The notes beneath the pieces are model-generated. The model was not told the origin of the DNA, did not search any database, and saw only the letters and a list, made by a program, of their open reading frames with translations. A DNA stretch of 64,000 nt from Aldrovandia affinis (lineage: Eukaryota > Chordata > Actinopteri > Notacanthiformes > Halosauridae): assembly GCA_029706075.1 (NCBI GenBank), contig JAINUG010000324.1:548115-612114 (forward strand), read 5' to 3'. The translations under genes were made by a program, and so were the position numbers. How positions within the stretch are numbered: the first letter of the stretch is position 1; every line of letters begins with the position of its first letter. Below, in pieces: positions 1 to 12,550 of the stretch.

Positions 1-2900
1 AGAGTCAGTCATGTAAACTCTGTTTACCTAAAAGCTGTTGCGTTGTGGAGTTTCACATACCAAAGCATGAGGAGAAAGAAAAAGCTACGCTTTAACGTAT
101 TCGCGCTTCTGAATAACTTCCCTGAGAGACGGTTCAAATGGATTCACGCTGTTGCAAGAGCGCTGCTAGGTAATGAGGAGGGGGGCTCTTTTTTCTGTGT
201 GTTGTATTACTGACACACAAGAAAAATGTATCTCTACATTAGGGTGGTTTGGTTATTTCATCTTAGTTTATTGCTAAAGTCCTATCAAAGATATTTTTCA
301 AAAGCGCAGCTAGTGGGTACAGTCATAATGGAACACTGTAATTATAGCTGGTGAACACGCGCGTTACAAATGCATCATCTTTATGTGACTACGGTCTGCT
401 TTTTGCTATATGTCCATCAATACAGAATGCGGGAGACTTAATAGGTAGATCATGCATAGATAATGTTAAAAGTACAACTCGTTGGATTGAGGCAGTTGTT
501 TTCGCTCAAATATTTTGGCTGCTATTCCTACATGGCATTTTATTAGAGGCCAATTCGACTCTACGAGAGTCAAAGTCACTCCTCCAAAACGAACCGCGAA
601 CAGGAAAATAAATAAATAAGTAAATAAACATTTTGCATGAGGTAATTGTTTTGACTTGCACAGGGTATTCACCAGAGAAAGCCACTAACACTCGGGTAGA
701 CAAAAATGAATGTGCGCTTTACAAGCAAAATGACGCAACATGATGTACTCTCTGGGAAATGTTTTGTAAACTTTGCAAATGTAATGAAACTAAGCCCAGG
801 GTAAATGCATTTAAAAAACATTTACTTAAGAAGCACAGACAGCGTGATTTTGCCACGTTGACGAAAAGTGAAATGCTCTAGTGTAGTGCTCTAGTGTGCT
901 GTAGTATTATCGTCATAATGTGTGTGTGTATGGGGGCACGGAAAAAGTACTTTAGTGTCTGTAGCCACTGCCTCGAGCTGAAACCATGATACTTCATTTG
1001 CTCAAAATCAAACAGCCCAAAGTTCTAGTCACAGAATAACCGATGTCTGTCTTTACAAGCATGGCCTATTTATCCCCCAAAAATGTCCAGGAACGCTTCC
1101 CTCTGTGTATTGTGGGCTTCTCACGAACACCCAAGGTTGTGAATTATTTCTGGGGACATTTATGATGGAGATCTGATTTGTGATTCATGCTTCAAACGCT
1201 ACCTCTCTATGGGTGTTCTTATTTGAACTTCACATCTTGTTTAGAAGAGTTAAATATTTACTGCACTAAGCTCTCGAGGCCTCTAAAAGTGAAACATGAC
1301 CAAAGATGCAGGCCCTGGACTACAAATCCATGACGAACATGAAGGCAAACTTTCCCCGATAAAATAAAGTTGATAAATCAGTTTTGTGTTGGGGAAAGGC
1401 TACGGAGAAGGGGGAATCGTGAGGAGTGTCCCCCCCCCCCACCCACTCTTTACGAGGCCTCCAAAATGGCTTCGCTCCGTTTATTGTTTTATAGTAATTG
1501 CGCGCGCTCCCAAGCTTGATTCCGTGTTGCGAACGCGGGGATCTGCGGTGAAAACGAAAACTAATTCAAACGTTAGCACCCATCAAGACGTAAAACATTG
1601 GAAAGAAAAGAAGGGGGGAAAAAAGATTAAGGAAATGATTCTTTTCATCTAATTAATCCTCCCATGCCCAAAGGTTATTTAATTTGTTGAGAGATCATTA
1701 ACGAGTCTCAATCCAGCAAATAAAATAATGAGGATCTTAATTTGCTCCAATTCAAAGAGTAGCATTGCAATAAACAACGGCTGGCAATATCAAGCCTTCT
1801 CACCGCAGAGTCGCTGACGAAATTAGAAAAACACAAATAACGGAGAACTGTGTGCAACTTAATGGCTCTGACAGCAGCGACGATAATTTACACATTGTGT
1901 CGACATGACGCCCCATAAACTGGGAAACAAAACATTAAGTTGTCAGGCTGAAATGATGGGTATTTTAGTGGCTGAAATACACAAAGGGGAAATTGTTTCT
2001 CGTGGTGGTGCTTGTTCTTTTCTGTTACGCCACGCCACCCCACCTAGGCAAGTGACAATATATTAAAATGAGATTAATGGGGGAAAAGGGTGACAAACTC
2101 AGAAATCGATTTTAATTATCGGTTAAGATGTGTGTGTGTGTGTAACCTGCCGGGCTCAACAGAGCCTGTGACCTACTTAGGTCTATGCAGAGTGTGTCTC
2201 TCATTCAGAGCGTCTACTTGCTAAAAACAGGGAAAGCGCGCGAGTTTGTCCCACGCTCTCGCCAATGCACGTCAATGACGCTACAGGTAACACACAGACA
2301 GAAATGGCAAGGATCGGTTTATTTTCACGTACACGGCAATGGAAGATTTCACCCCCTGTGGTTACGAATACTTTGCGTAGGCATTGTCCATTCCCAGCCC
2401 ACACAAAACAACATGTTGTTAGGCAGCGCGTAGGAGAAAAGCATGTTTCCCGGCTCCAGGTGTCAAGGTAGGCTGGCCGTCAAACCGTAACCCCTGACGT
2501 CGATCAAACACGGGGGACCAAAGCGGGGCGGCAAGAAGTCTATTTCTGCTTCAAACATAATAATAATAACATGTTTATATCTGTTGCCTTACGTCTCCTG
2601 AAACCAGCACACACGGAAATGAAGCGTGTGAAAAAAGCAGTGGCGAGCTGTCAGGGTTAATTCGGGGATAACTCTGAATATTAAGCGGATATCGAGAGTC
2701 TTCGCGATGCCCACCCGACTCGTATCTCCATTTCATTTGTATTCTTTGCGCCCGCTGTGACAAGATTCATGTTTTCTAATAAAACCTCTGCTTCTCCAGT
2801 TTCCCGCTTCTTTGCTCAAAGAATGATATAACGTCAGGAGCACTTTATTGAGCGGCTCAAAAAAGATGCCATCATCGCATCCTTCACCGCAAAATATACA
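1..2900. other. intronic DNA, no gene recognised
   Basis: No exon, repeat family or RNA gene is recognisable. The part at about 1650-2000 is AT-rich, evenly mixed and free of simple repeats, like a conserved non-coding element, but only alignment to other fish could show that. Open frames here are short and look random. It lies in the long diaph2 intron downstream of the 105-nt exon. Confidence 0.5.
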
Positions 2901-2902
2901 AG

Positions 2903-2925
2903 CAGAGAGAGAGGAGGAGGAGGAG

Positions 2926-2970
<45 letters not shown>
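2903..2970. repeat. (GA)n / (GGA)n microsatellite
   Basis: About 68 bp of GAGA and GGAGGA units, purine on the plus strand. A polypurine tract of this kind can form triplex DNA. Confidence 0.95.
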
Positions 2971-2974
<4 letters not shown>

Positions 2975-2975
<1 letters not shown>

Positions 2976-3940
2976 CACTCCTCCGACAAAACCGGAAAAG
3001 GGGGAGAAATATCCTCTCTGAAGTGCTGCCTTTTTCCCTCTCTCTGTAAGACTTGCTCCCCTGCGCCTAATTCCTTTTCTCTTTTTTTAAACTCGGATGG
3101 CCAGAAGCTGTTCCTCTGACCAGCATATTAAAAAAGTCTCATTTAATGTTAGTATTACTGCAGGGAATATCTAATTCACTTTCTGATAATGAAGTAAAGC
3201 TTCCAAGATGGATTTTTTTTTTTTTAAGTCTCATATTAGATTTTTTTTTTCTTCTGCCTTCCCGCCTCTCCCTCGTACCCTAACCAGCCGCTGTGCTTTT
3301 TTTGTCTTCCTGCACGCGGCGATCACATCCTGGTGAGCTCTCGATTTATCCTCTCTGCCCTCTGCTTTGTGTAATATGTAATAAATGTAAAGAGCCCAGA
3401 TCTTCCCCTTGTGCGGAATTACGCTCCTGCAGGAGAGACGATCAGACGAAAATCAGGCAAAATTACACTGCGGTCGGATTCTGAGGTTTTCTGAGATTCT
3501 TATGGAGGTTATGTTGAAAACAGAGCAGAGTCCGCCCTCTTAAATGCACTCATCCCCGCTCACTCCATAGGAATCAGTCTGGCATTCACTCCGCCTCCAA
3601 CCCCACCTGACAGACACCTGGGTCAACTGATTACTTCAAATATTTTAACCCTTTCGACACTAGTAAAATTCCCGCAGACTACTTTCATAGAAACATTATT
3701 TCCCCCAATATTCATTTCCAGCTTTTCCCCAATTCCTTCTTTTATACGATTGTAAATTTTTGGGGCGAGTAACATGTCCCTCAGTGGTCTGCAGTTGTGT
3801 TTTCACAACATTTTAATGGGATCCAATGAGCTAACGGTATGTCTAATGCATATGTGAATGTAGCGGGTGAGCTCTGGTACGTGAGCATCCGCTACAGAAA
3901 GTGACGTGGATAAGAGTGCGATTAGTTACCGGAGTTAGAG
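2975..3940. other. intronic DNA with T-rich runs
   Basis: Contains poly-T runs near 3210-3250 and otherwise unremarkable sequence. No exon or transposon is recognised. Confidence 0.5.
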
Positions 3941-3944
3941 ACTT

Positions 3945-4170
3945 GAGTCTTTAGCTCGGCGAGCTAAATCGCTCTCGTTGCGTCGAGATCCCTCGGTTCG
4001 AAACCCGCTGTGGGCAGAAGCGGCTCCGTTGCATGACCCAGGTCTGGCACAGGGCACAGGCCTCCCTGAAAAGGGGGCGTTCTGCTGTGTGAGACTCACA
4101 AGACAGACGACAGCAAGAGGAGGAAGCTGCAGCGCTCTGTTGAGCGACAGTCAGCGATAAGTGCAAGCCA
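3945..4170 (+). mobile_element. probable tRNA-derived SINE copy
   Basis: A tRNA-like head contains a degenerate A-box (TTAGCTCGGCGAGCTAAATC) and, about 40 bp later, a clean B-box GGTTCGAAACCC. It is followed by about 150 bp of GC-rich body. This arrangement is typical of a pol III-driven SINE. The 3' end and any target-site duplication are unclear, so the limits are approximate. It could be a diverged relative of the SINE group near 50-58 kb. Confidence 0.5.
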
Positions 4171-4877
4171 CGTTAGCGTCCTGACAACACGTTAGCATTG
4201 CTGGGCGATGCCGCACTGTATAATTAGTCCAAAGTCCAAAACTGTGATTGGGGAAAAAAGCATGCGACGTCTGAAAACATTCCTATTTAATGAAATCGTA
4301 TTTTTCAAAAACATCAAATTCTGTAAAATGCTGCAGTTGTATATTTCCAATAAGTCAAAAAAATTTAAAGAGATTTTTGTCTCAACAACACAGGACATAA
4401 AAGCCCAGAGGTGCGGGGGGGGGGGGGGGTATTGATGCCCAGCAACACGGTGCTGAATTGGCAGTTAGAGAGGTAGACCTGTGTTTCGGCGATGCCGGAA
4501 TGTGTGCGTTCCCAGCCAGCTCAGCCCCGGCAGAGGGTGTCAGAGACGCCAGGGTAAACAAACTGGGCCGGCCGCAGGTGCTTGTAAACAGAACGTCGCC
4601 TCGCTGGTGAAAAAGCACAAGCAGCAGAAGATCCCAGCCAAAGCCAAACTGATGCCGAGCTGAATGGGGGGGGAGTCTCTGATCCCAGAACAGCAGACAT
4701 AATGTACAGACAGGTAGTCCCTGGACCTGGGGCCAATGCTAAACACCACACACAATGCTACACACACACACACGCACAGATGCATTGAAATCACTTAGCC
4801 AAATGCACACAGAACCATTGGGCCAAACCACATAACAGTATAGCCTGGCCAAACACATAACAGTACCATCAGCCAAC
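4171..4877. other. intronic DNA, no gene recognised
   Basis: Unremarkable apart from a G run near 4417-4430. No exon or known repeat is seen. Confidence 0.5.
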
Positions 4878-5002
<125 letters not shown>

Positions 5003-5095
5003 CACCAAACCAGACAAGTGGCCACAGGGAGAGTCCCCCTGAGCTGCAGCCAGCTCTTGTTACACGGCCTGTGGGAGCAGACCTCCGCAGAGCCT

Positions 5096-5096
<1 letters not shown>

Positions 5097-5162
<66 letters not shown>

Positions 5163-5170
5163 CGTGCGTG
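5097..5170. repeat. (GT)n microsatellite
   Basis: About 62 bp of pure GT followed by GTGC units. It lies 96 bp from the CA tract ending at 5000, in inverted sense. Confidence 0.97.
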
Positions 5171-5769
5171 CCAGCGAGTCTGGATGCGGATTCTGTTCCA
5201 GCTAGCTCGAGGGCACCGTTGAAACACAGCGGCGGTGCCTGACAGACTATATTTACATGTTAACATGAAATAACTCCTGCTAAAAACCCCACTAAGAGCA
5301 GCGGAACACAGCGATCACCAACTGGCAGCTCGCAAACGGAGCGAGGGGACTACTTTAACCCGGGGTATCGATCCAAGACGTGCAGAGGGGGGGAAGGGAA
5401 AACAGACGCGTTGCCTTAACAAACATTTCAAAAAATAAAACGCAGGGCGGGAGCTTTAAAGGTCACGCTATGGATTCCACACCAGGAGACCCTTTTAAAT
5501 GTTAGCAGCACGCTGGGACAAAAGGCACGGGGATGGAAGACAACAAAAAGAGAGCTTCATCAATCCATCGTTCAGCTTGGCACGTCACTCTTATCCCTCC
5601 CCGGAAAGTCCACTGAAGGACACGCGGGTTTTCCCTCCACGCGTTTGACACGATGGGACGATGGGAACGCCGTCGTTGGGGAATTCGCCAGGACAAATGC
5701 CCCCTCTCCCCCCCCGTCGGTCTGGCGCGACCGTTACCACCCGCGAAATTCCACACCTGTACAGATGCC
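5171..5769. other. intronic DNA, CpG-containing
   Basis: Moderately GC-rich sequence with no recognisable exon, tRNA-like box or transposon end. Confidence 0.45.
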
Positions 5770-5846
5770 ACAACGCTTTACGGTATAAAGAAGGTGAAAC
5801 AGAATGGCGTGTTCTATTTCACCTTCTTTATACGGTAAAGCGTTGT
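5770..5846. repeat. near-perfect 35-bp hairpin (snapback repeat)
   Basis: Left arm 5770-5804 and right arm 5812-5846 are reverse complements with only two mismatches over 35 bp, separated by a 7-nt loop (TGGCGTG). The arms begin and end with ACAACGCTTTAC. The size fits a small foldback transposon relic or a precursor-microRNA-like hairpin. Neither strand resembles a microRNA I know, and no TSD is obvious. Either strand would fold if transcribed; the diaph2 pre-mRNA would contain it. Confidence 0.85.
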
Positions 5847-6142
5847 CTCCACGCTCAATACCACTTAGCGTCTTCAAGGTGATGGAAGCGGAGCGCGATA
5901 ACTGCGCAAAGTACATAAGTCGCTGATTCCCTCTGTAGAGTGTACACAAGAAAGGCATTAGGGAAGACAGGCGTGCCGAGCTCCGGTAAGAAGTGTCAAA
6001 AGATCCGCGGCTGATGATGAAACCGGCGGGGCCGACAGCGCATCTGAGGCGGAGAGCGAAGAACTTTAAAGTCAGATCGTCGCGTTGCCATGTTCCGCCG
6101 GCTTTGACGCCTCCGTTGGGCTGGCGGGCGTGTGCCAACGCC

Positions 6143-6159
6143 GAGGTGTGTGCGCGCGT

Positions 6160-6204
<45 letters not shown>

Positions 6205-6223
6205 TGTCTGTCTGTCTGTATGT

Positions 6224-6264
<41 letters not shown>

Positions 6265-6454
6265 TGTCTGTCTGTGTATGTGTGTATGTATGTGTGTGTG
6301 TCTCTGTATGTATGTATGTGTGTATCTGCATGTATATGTATGTGTGTCTGTATGCATGTGTGTGTGTGTGTGTGTGTGTGTCTGTATGCGTATGTATGTG
6401 TGTCTGTATGCGTGTGTGTCTGTGTGTATGTGTGTGTCTGTATGTATGTATGTA

Positions 6455-6490
<36 letters not shown>

Positions 6491-6538
6491 TGTGTGTCTG
6501 TATGTATGTATGTATGTATGTATGTGTGTGTGTGTGTC

Positions 6539-6608
<70 letters not shown>

Positions 6609-6635
6609 TGTATGTACATATGTGTGTGTGTGCGC
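6143..6635. repeat. roughly 490-bp (GT)n-rich compound microsatellite
   Basis: A continuous GT-rich tract interrupted by CTGT, GTAT and GCAT units. The long open frames that read through it (Cys-Val-rich on plus, His-Thr-rich on minus) are repeat artefacts. In the diaph2 pre-mRNA, from the minus strand, the tract would be CA-rich. Confidence 0.97.
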
Positions 6636-6639
6636 ACAT

Positions 6640-8925
6640 GGAGACAGGTAGGGGACACGGAGAAGAACAATAGAAAAACTATAAACCATCTGTCTGAGTT
6701 TGCCCACGAAATGAATTATGTACCAGCGCCTTGATCACCCGCGCTCTCCTGACGGCATGCCAGCAGAGTAATGATTAACAGTAATACGGATGTAAGGCTG
6801 CTGTTCCCCGAGCTGAATTGCCAAATCAATGGCAGCCCTCACAAAGCACAGACACTGCCGCAAAGCGATCAATCCCGCTAAGTTTCCTCAATCCAGTCCC
6901 CGGGTTCCTTAACCCAGACGAAGCCGAGCGGGGAGAACGGGAACAAAGGAGGACGGAGCGGAGGAGGGGGGGGCGAAACAAAGCCCTGCCAATAAGAGAT
7001 CCCTTTCCGTCAACTTTGTTCCTTAATCACTGGGCCCTGGACAATGCGCGGTGATATCTGACGGAGCCCGAACGCCGATATCTCGCGCGAGCCCTCCGTA
7101 GCATTCCCCACACCTCCTCTCAACACCTCCATCTATCAGGGCTCGCACAAAAGGTCACCGTTAAAGACGGCGGAAACGAGGGCAGGGCGCACGCCTGCCG
7201 CTCGCTGCTCCTATTGTCTTTTAAACCACATTCTTCATGTCAGCGCGTGGACCGTCGTATAATCAAAGCCATTAACAACTTGACTACACACGTGTCTTGC
7301 CGGGATTGCGGAGGAAAAATTATGACCTACTGCATCGACGCGTTATTACCCAGTCGTACTCGCTTCTGCGAACGGAAAGTATAAATGTGTTGGGAGCACA
7401 TGCACGTTTGACAGCTGAAATGGCATGCACTTTTCAGGCAATTTCACCGTAAAAGTATAAGGCCTCACAATAAGCCTTAAGATCTCATGCAGAATCCTAG
7501 ATATAGAAATGGTTTCTGTAACGTGGGAGAAAAACATACACTATGCATATGGCACGAGTGCACATTTTAAGAACTGAAGAGAATTTATTTTCTGTTGAAA
7601 TCGAAATGGAGTGTAAACTTAAGAGGGAGTCATTTTAACAACGTCCAGATGTAGGAAAACGAATACAGAGGTGTGGATTCAGCTCTGTGGCCATTTTTGA
7701 GGCCGTTGTTTTGTGGGCCTCGCAGGTTTTAGTAGCCATCTTGTTAAGTGTCCGTCCATCCCTGTCGACAGGCTTCAGCTCTTCAGCCAGCCTTCCTCTT
7801 TCCTTGCGCAGCTTCGTGATTTTCGACGCCGTTCCCCTCGACGATGACGACGCCGTTTCCGTGACTGGCGCGCCCGCAATTCAGGCACCGACCCTTTGAC
7901 CTCTTTCCAAATCTCTTCGATCTCTCACGCTGCTTTGGGAAACTCACACAGTAAAGTGTTGATTTTGAAACGCCTTTCGCGGCGGAAACGTATCGGCAAT
8001 TACCGCCGGACCCCGAGGAAGACTTCTCGTTTCTGTCGATTCCCGTAAACAGCTTCACTCTCCGCCGAGGAGTTCTTATCGCCACTCGGAGCCTCCCGCT
8101 AACAAATCCCGCCTAATAGCAATTATTCCGAGTCAATCCATCGCAAACGGCATCACTTACAATTCACTCAAGTGGAGTTACGCCGAATACAACTGTATAA
8201 AAAAAAAAAATCACTTCATAAAAAGGAAAACAAACGATGTTTTTACTTCAGGTCGGAGAGGTGGGTAATTTGTATTCTCTGCTGCGACTTAAAGAGAGTG
8301 GGATCCGGGCCATGTCCCTGGCCAGATAAGCTACTTAATACAATTTAAATATATTGTAGCTGGAGGCTCCGTGTATTTCTGAAACATTTATGCAAATGTC
8401 AGTTTAAAGATGCAGCAGCATTAATCGGTCGGCGCATTAAAATGAGTTTTTACGACTCAAAATCCGATACTGGAAAAAAAACGTGGGTGAAAGGAAGGTC
8501 AACTCTTATACCACAACACCGCCCGTGAGATGGTGCCAACCTGAAATTTTAAGTCTTCGAAAGGAATACAGGCATCAGGTGCCAACAGCGTAAAGCTGTG
8601 TTTGAGGGAGAAATAAAATAATCGAAATGTTATTTAGGTCAAATAAATCCACACAATGCCAAATGTCTTCAGGTGTGAGCAACAAAATGTCTAACCATAC
8701 TTTTTTTTCCACAAGGCTTTAAACGTGACATTTTGTCAATGTTGTTGGAACAAACTGTGTAGCCACCTACACTTTTGTGTTTTTCCAAAAACAGTGGCCG
8801 ATATTGTCCAATATTCCACAACCAGTGGTTCTTCTTTTTTGTAACGTTAATCACAAATGACCACATCAATGTTCTGTGTTTGACCAGAAGCCAGACAACT
8901 TTTTCCATTTCAGATATTTTCCCTG
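6640..8925. other. intronic DNA, CpG-rich in parts
   Basis: CpG-rich stretches occur at about 7030-7260 and 7780-8100; AT-rich, element-like stretches lie between. I recognise no exon. A 100-codon open frame at 8085-7783 on the minus strand has no recognisable domain and is treated as chance. Confidence 0.45.
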
Positions 8926-8929
8926 TTTT

Positions 8930-9175
8930 TCTCCCAATTTGGTGGCCAATTGCACCCTCTATTTCTTCAATTCACCCTCTCCCATGAGCAATGAACCGTT
9001 TCGTTCAACACAAAATTTGCCTATTCATTTTGCCTGTAGGGAAGCCTTCTGTGCTCACGGCGAGCCCGTGCCGGCTTCCCCTCCCCCCCCCCGAACGGAT
9101 CTAACCCCGGCCATACTGGGCAACCTGCACTCCAGGCAAGTGCCTTTACCGGTTGCGCCACCCTGTGTATACTAC
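8930..9175 (-). mobile_element. SINE copy (family C), minus strand
   Basis: Read on the minus strand it begins with a tRNA-like head (GTGGCGCAACCGGTAAAGGC, then GCCGGGGTTAGATCC), followed by a G-rich body, and ends with GGGTGCAATTGGCCACCAAA. Head and tail match the copies at 50.1, 52.2 and 57.7 kb, especially the 52.2-kb one (GGTAAAGGCACTTCCCGGAG and GGCCACCAAATT). The body is rearranged and shortened, so this is an older copy. Confidence 0.8.
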
Positions 9176-9179
9176 TTTT

Positions 9180-11260
9180 GGCAGAGAGTGCTTTAGAGGA
9201 GGACTGTCTCTAAATGTACAGTACACTCAATGGGATTTAGGGTTGTATTCCTTTGTCATTATTATTAAATAACTTTTCATCCCTATTCCATCCCCTTTTA
9301 TTGCTATGATTTGGGATGGCCAGTTGCAACAAACATCCCTTACTACAAGATTACCATCATCTACGAAAGATTTTACCATGTTCTTAGAGAGAGAAAAAAA
9401 TACAAAATACAAAAAATACAAAAAAGCAATTAAATATCTATCTAGCAACCTCTGACATTTGTGAATGTGAAAGAAAAGTACAGGTATCACGTTGAAAGCA
9501 GCACACCCCTCCCCACGTAATAAGAAACATTAGTACTGTAGCGCCACTCAAGGCTTCATACGCTCGAAGGGTTACGCTGCAGCGCAACCTGAAAAAGATT
9601 GATTGCGGTTCACGCATTAAACCGTGGAAGAGGTTGATCTCAAACTTCAGTTGTTAGAAGAGCTCAGAGACGACAACAAAAAAGGAATCGACAAATTCCC
9701 CCCTTCACAGAAGAAGATAATCGTCTGTGCTAATCGGTAAAGAGCAAACGAACGCAGTGAGATCTCCACCCGTCGGGGTGAATTAAAGACTCCTGCGTCG
9801 ACTCGGAAGGGCGGACAGGCAGGTGGACAGACGGCCGGCCGGACAGGAAGATTGACAGCAGAAGCCCCGGCGGTACAGGGGGGGGGTAGCGAGGCCCTCT
9901 GGCCCCGGGAGCGCCAGCGCGGCGCGGCGGCGGAGGTTCTATTAATAGCCGCGCGACCGGCACAGCAGACATGACAGACTTCTGTTCGGAACCCGCAGGA
10001 AGCCTCCGCACAAGACACCAACCCCGCATCAACCCCAGGACAGAACATGAGAGAGCAGGCTGTCTGCAGTGCATTCAGCTCCCATTAAAGATGTTGTTAA
10101 GGAGGCCAGCTCACCGGGGGGGGACCTCAAACAGCTCAAACAGCAGACCTGTTCATCTAGAGGCTACTGCTTGGCATCGTTAAAGAAGAAAAAAAGAAAA
10201 GAAAAGAAAAAAAAACGAGGATTTGATTTTCCAAAGGCATGAAATGCGTTTGTTTATTTTTAGAGCGTGCTGTTGGGACAGCTGTGAAATTGTCCCGTTG
10301 GGATGCCACCCTGCGCAGGAACGGCCATTAGAACGCAGGGATCAACCGTGTCCCATGAGGCCCTGCCGTCGTGGGGTCACTGCTAGTGCCCACTGCCCAC
10401 GAGCCCTGCCTAGATACTGTTAGAGCGTATTCCCCTTACAACAATGATGGCTCTCAAAAACAAATGGCGGGATGTTTTTACTTCCTCGGTGTGGACAATG
10501 CTGTTGTGTGAGCGGCCGCATGGTAAAACGTTGAGTATTAATGACTTTAGAAACTGACATTTCTCTTTATTTTTCATGCACTGTCCTTGAGCATTTTTAC
10601 ACAGGGTTCACACCTTGGCTGTCAAGGTGAAAACAAAACTAGGCTTAAGCAGAAAAGTGTGATAAAAACTTATTGATGGATCGCTATTTTCATGAACCCT
10701 CTGCACATGATTTATGTGTTTAGAATGATATGAAAGAAATAATACACAAAAAAAAACAGATTCATTGAAGTTTCATTTTATATGTTGGGGGAAAGTCCAT
10801 GTCATCCCTCAAACGGTTCAGCAAAAGTACCTTCTCCACAGGGCTTTCTCCAAAGAGTTGTGGTACTTCCAAAATAAGTCTGATTTCAAAAGTTGTCTCT
10901 CTGGGTTAGTTTATAGCCCTCTCGAAATATTGTTGCTTGTGTCTAAGGCCGAGACAAAGGAGAGGGTCGTGAATATGAGTTCTGCGACAAAAGAAAACCA
11001 GCGGGTGGAAAATCGTGTTAAATGTCTCATGAACGATGGAGACATCTCAGGATCGTTTAACTGAACCAAAGCCTTTCTCGGCTAAGGATCAAACATAAAA
11101 TACGGCCTTTTACTGAATACGAGACACAACCATGGAACATTAAACATTTTTCCTTTTAATCCAAAAAAGGAAAATTAGTCTCAAAGCCATGCACACAGAA
11201 AGTCAATTGATTTCAAATGAAAAGGTAAAAAGTCATCTCATATTTGACCTTTATTACTTT
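9180..11260. other. intronic DNA with a CpG-rich patch
   Basis: A CpG-rich patch lies at about 9775-9965 (several GGCCGG and GCGCGG clusters). A short A-rich run lies near 10190-10215. The rest is AT-rich without recognised exons or transposons. Confidence 0.45.
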
Positions 11261-11263
11261 TTA

Positions 11264-11412
11264 CATATACATATGCCATTTAGCAGACGCTTTTATCCAA
11301 AGCGACTTACAGTCGTGAATGCGTACATTTTTCAGTATATGTGGTGCCAGTGGGAATTGAACCCACAACCTAAGCGTTGCCAACGCCGTGCTCTACCTAC
11401 TGAGCCACAGAG
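11264..11412 (-). mobile_element. SINE copy (family B), minus strand
   Basis: On the minus strand: CTGTGGCTCAGTAGGTAGAG (A-box region), GGTTCAATTCCC (B-box), a short body, and a tail containing GTCGCTTTGGATAAAAGCGT. It is a tRNA-derived SINE with a LINE-like tail. The copy at 48248-48390 differs at only a handful of positions over about 140 bp, suggesting recent activity. The tail resembles that of family A (CTCTGGATAAGAGCGTCTGC), implying a shared LINE partner. Confidence 0.9.
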
Positions 11413-11704
11413 TCGCCTTCTTTTCGATGAATACGATGCAAGGATACATGAAAATACATGACTAAAAGTTGTCACATTTTGTTTGCAGCAGGAATCTTAA
11501 TAAACTCATCCAATCTAATTTAGCAGCAGTCAACCTGTGGCCAAATGGCAAGCTAGAACCACACCGGAGTTGACAATGGCCTTGGGCCCTAATTACCAAA
11601 AGTAAAAGAATGATTAAATTGAGTGTTATTTAATGACTTTTAGCACATTCGTTCGGAGGAAGCTGTAGGCTCGCGCTGAAGACTGACGATATGGGGTTTA
11701 ATTT

Positions 11705-11923
11705 AGTCTAATAGAGATGTCGAGCTGCAGTTGTGGTGTCCAGGCCTGACATATACGCGCACCCACGCACGCACGCACGCACGCACGCACAAACACACAT
11801 GAGCACAGACCTGAAAACTACCTGTTCTCGTTTAATCCACTCTAAAAGAGATGTCGAGCGGCAGGTGCAGCCTGACAAACACGCACGCACGCACGCACCT
11901 ACCTGAAAACTCCTACCTATTCA
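11705..11923. repeat. diverged tandem duplication with (CACG)n tracts
   Basis: Copy one, about 11705-11829, and copy two, about 11839-11923, share in order GAGATGTCGAGC, GCCTGACA, a CACG repeat, and ACCTGAAAACT. Copy two is shorter, mainly through a shorter CACG tract and a deletion in the middle. Confidence 0.8.
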
Positions 11924-12163
11924 CTGGGCTTTTGGCCAACTTGCCCTGTTTAATGACGGCCATCCACAATTCATAGAAGGCCCTTTTAATATGTTCAGCA
12001 TATTCCAAATGCTAATTTTACGTAAGCTTTGAAACTGCACCTTCTGGCACCATCCATAACCATCGCAAAAAAAGCTATTTCTACAGTGCAAGGTTATATT
12101 CATAACCTCTGAGGGTTTTTTTTGTTTTTTTATTTAATTGTTTATTCCTATGCTAGCATCAAT

Positions 12164-12550
12164 GGCCCTTTTCATTTTTCATACTAATCTTACTCCTATT
12201 GAAAAATATAATTACTCTGTTTAATAACAAGACAAGGCCAGATCTTTGAAAAAAACTTTCTGTGGGTGCTGATGGCTTTTCTCTTTGTCTGGCGGCCTTT
12301 GGGGAATGGCCCATCTGAAAACAGGTGTGGAAAGCCTCAGGGTGCATCTCTTTCAGAGAGACCAGTTCTGATAAAAACAGGTTTTTAGCGCTGCATACAT
12401 AATAACAGTGTTCATGTGAAAGAAAAATTTACTCTTTATAACGAGCCTGCTCCTCTGTGCGGTCCTTCAAATAAAAATATCAAAACGAGGTGGGCCATGG
12501 GCCGTGGGTGAGGAGCCCTTTTCATTTTCATACTAATCTTACTCCTATTG
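12164..12550. repeat. pair of 37-bp direct repeats 350 bp apart
   Basis: The segments at 12164-12201 and 12514-12550 share CCCTTTTCATTTT, then TCATACTAATCTTACTCC and TATTG, differing by one T in a homopolymer and at the first bases. The DNA between is unique, with no transposon recognised. It is too long for an ordinary target-site duplication. Confidence 0.85.

Noticed and set aside
5993-6707. Long open frames on both strands (Cys-Val-rich plus, His-Thr-rich minus)
   Set aside because: They are translations of the GT-rich microsatellite; dinucleotide repeats lack stops in several frames.
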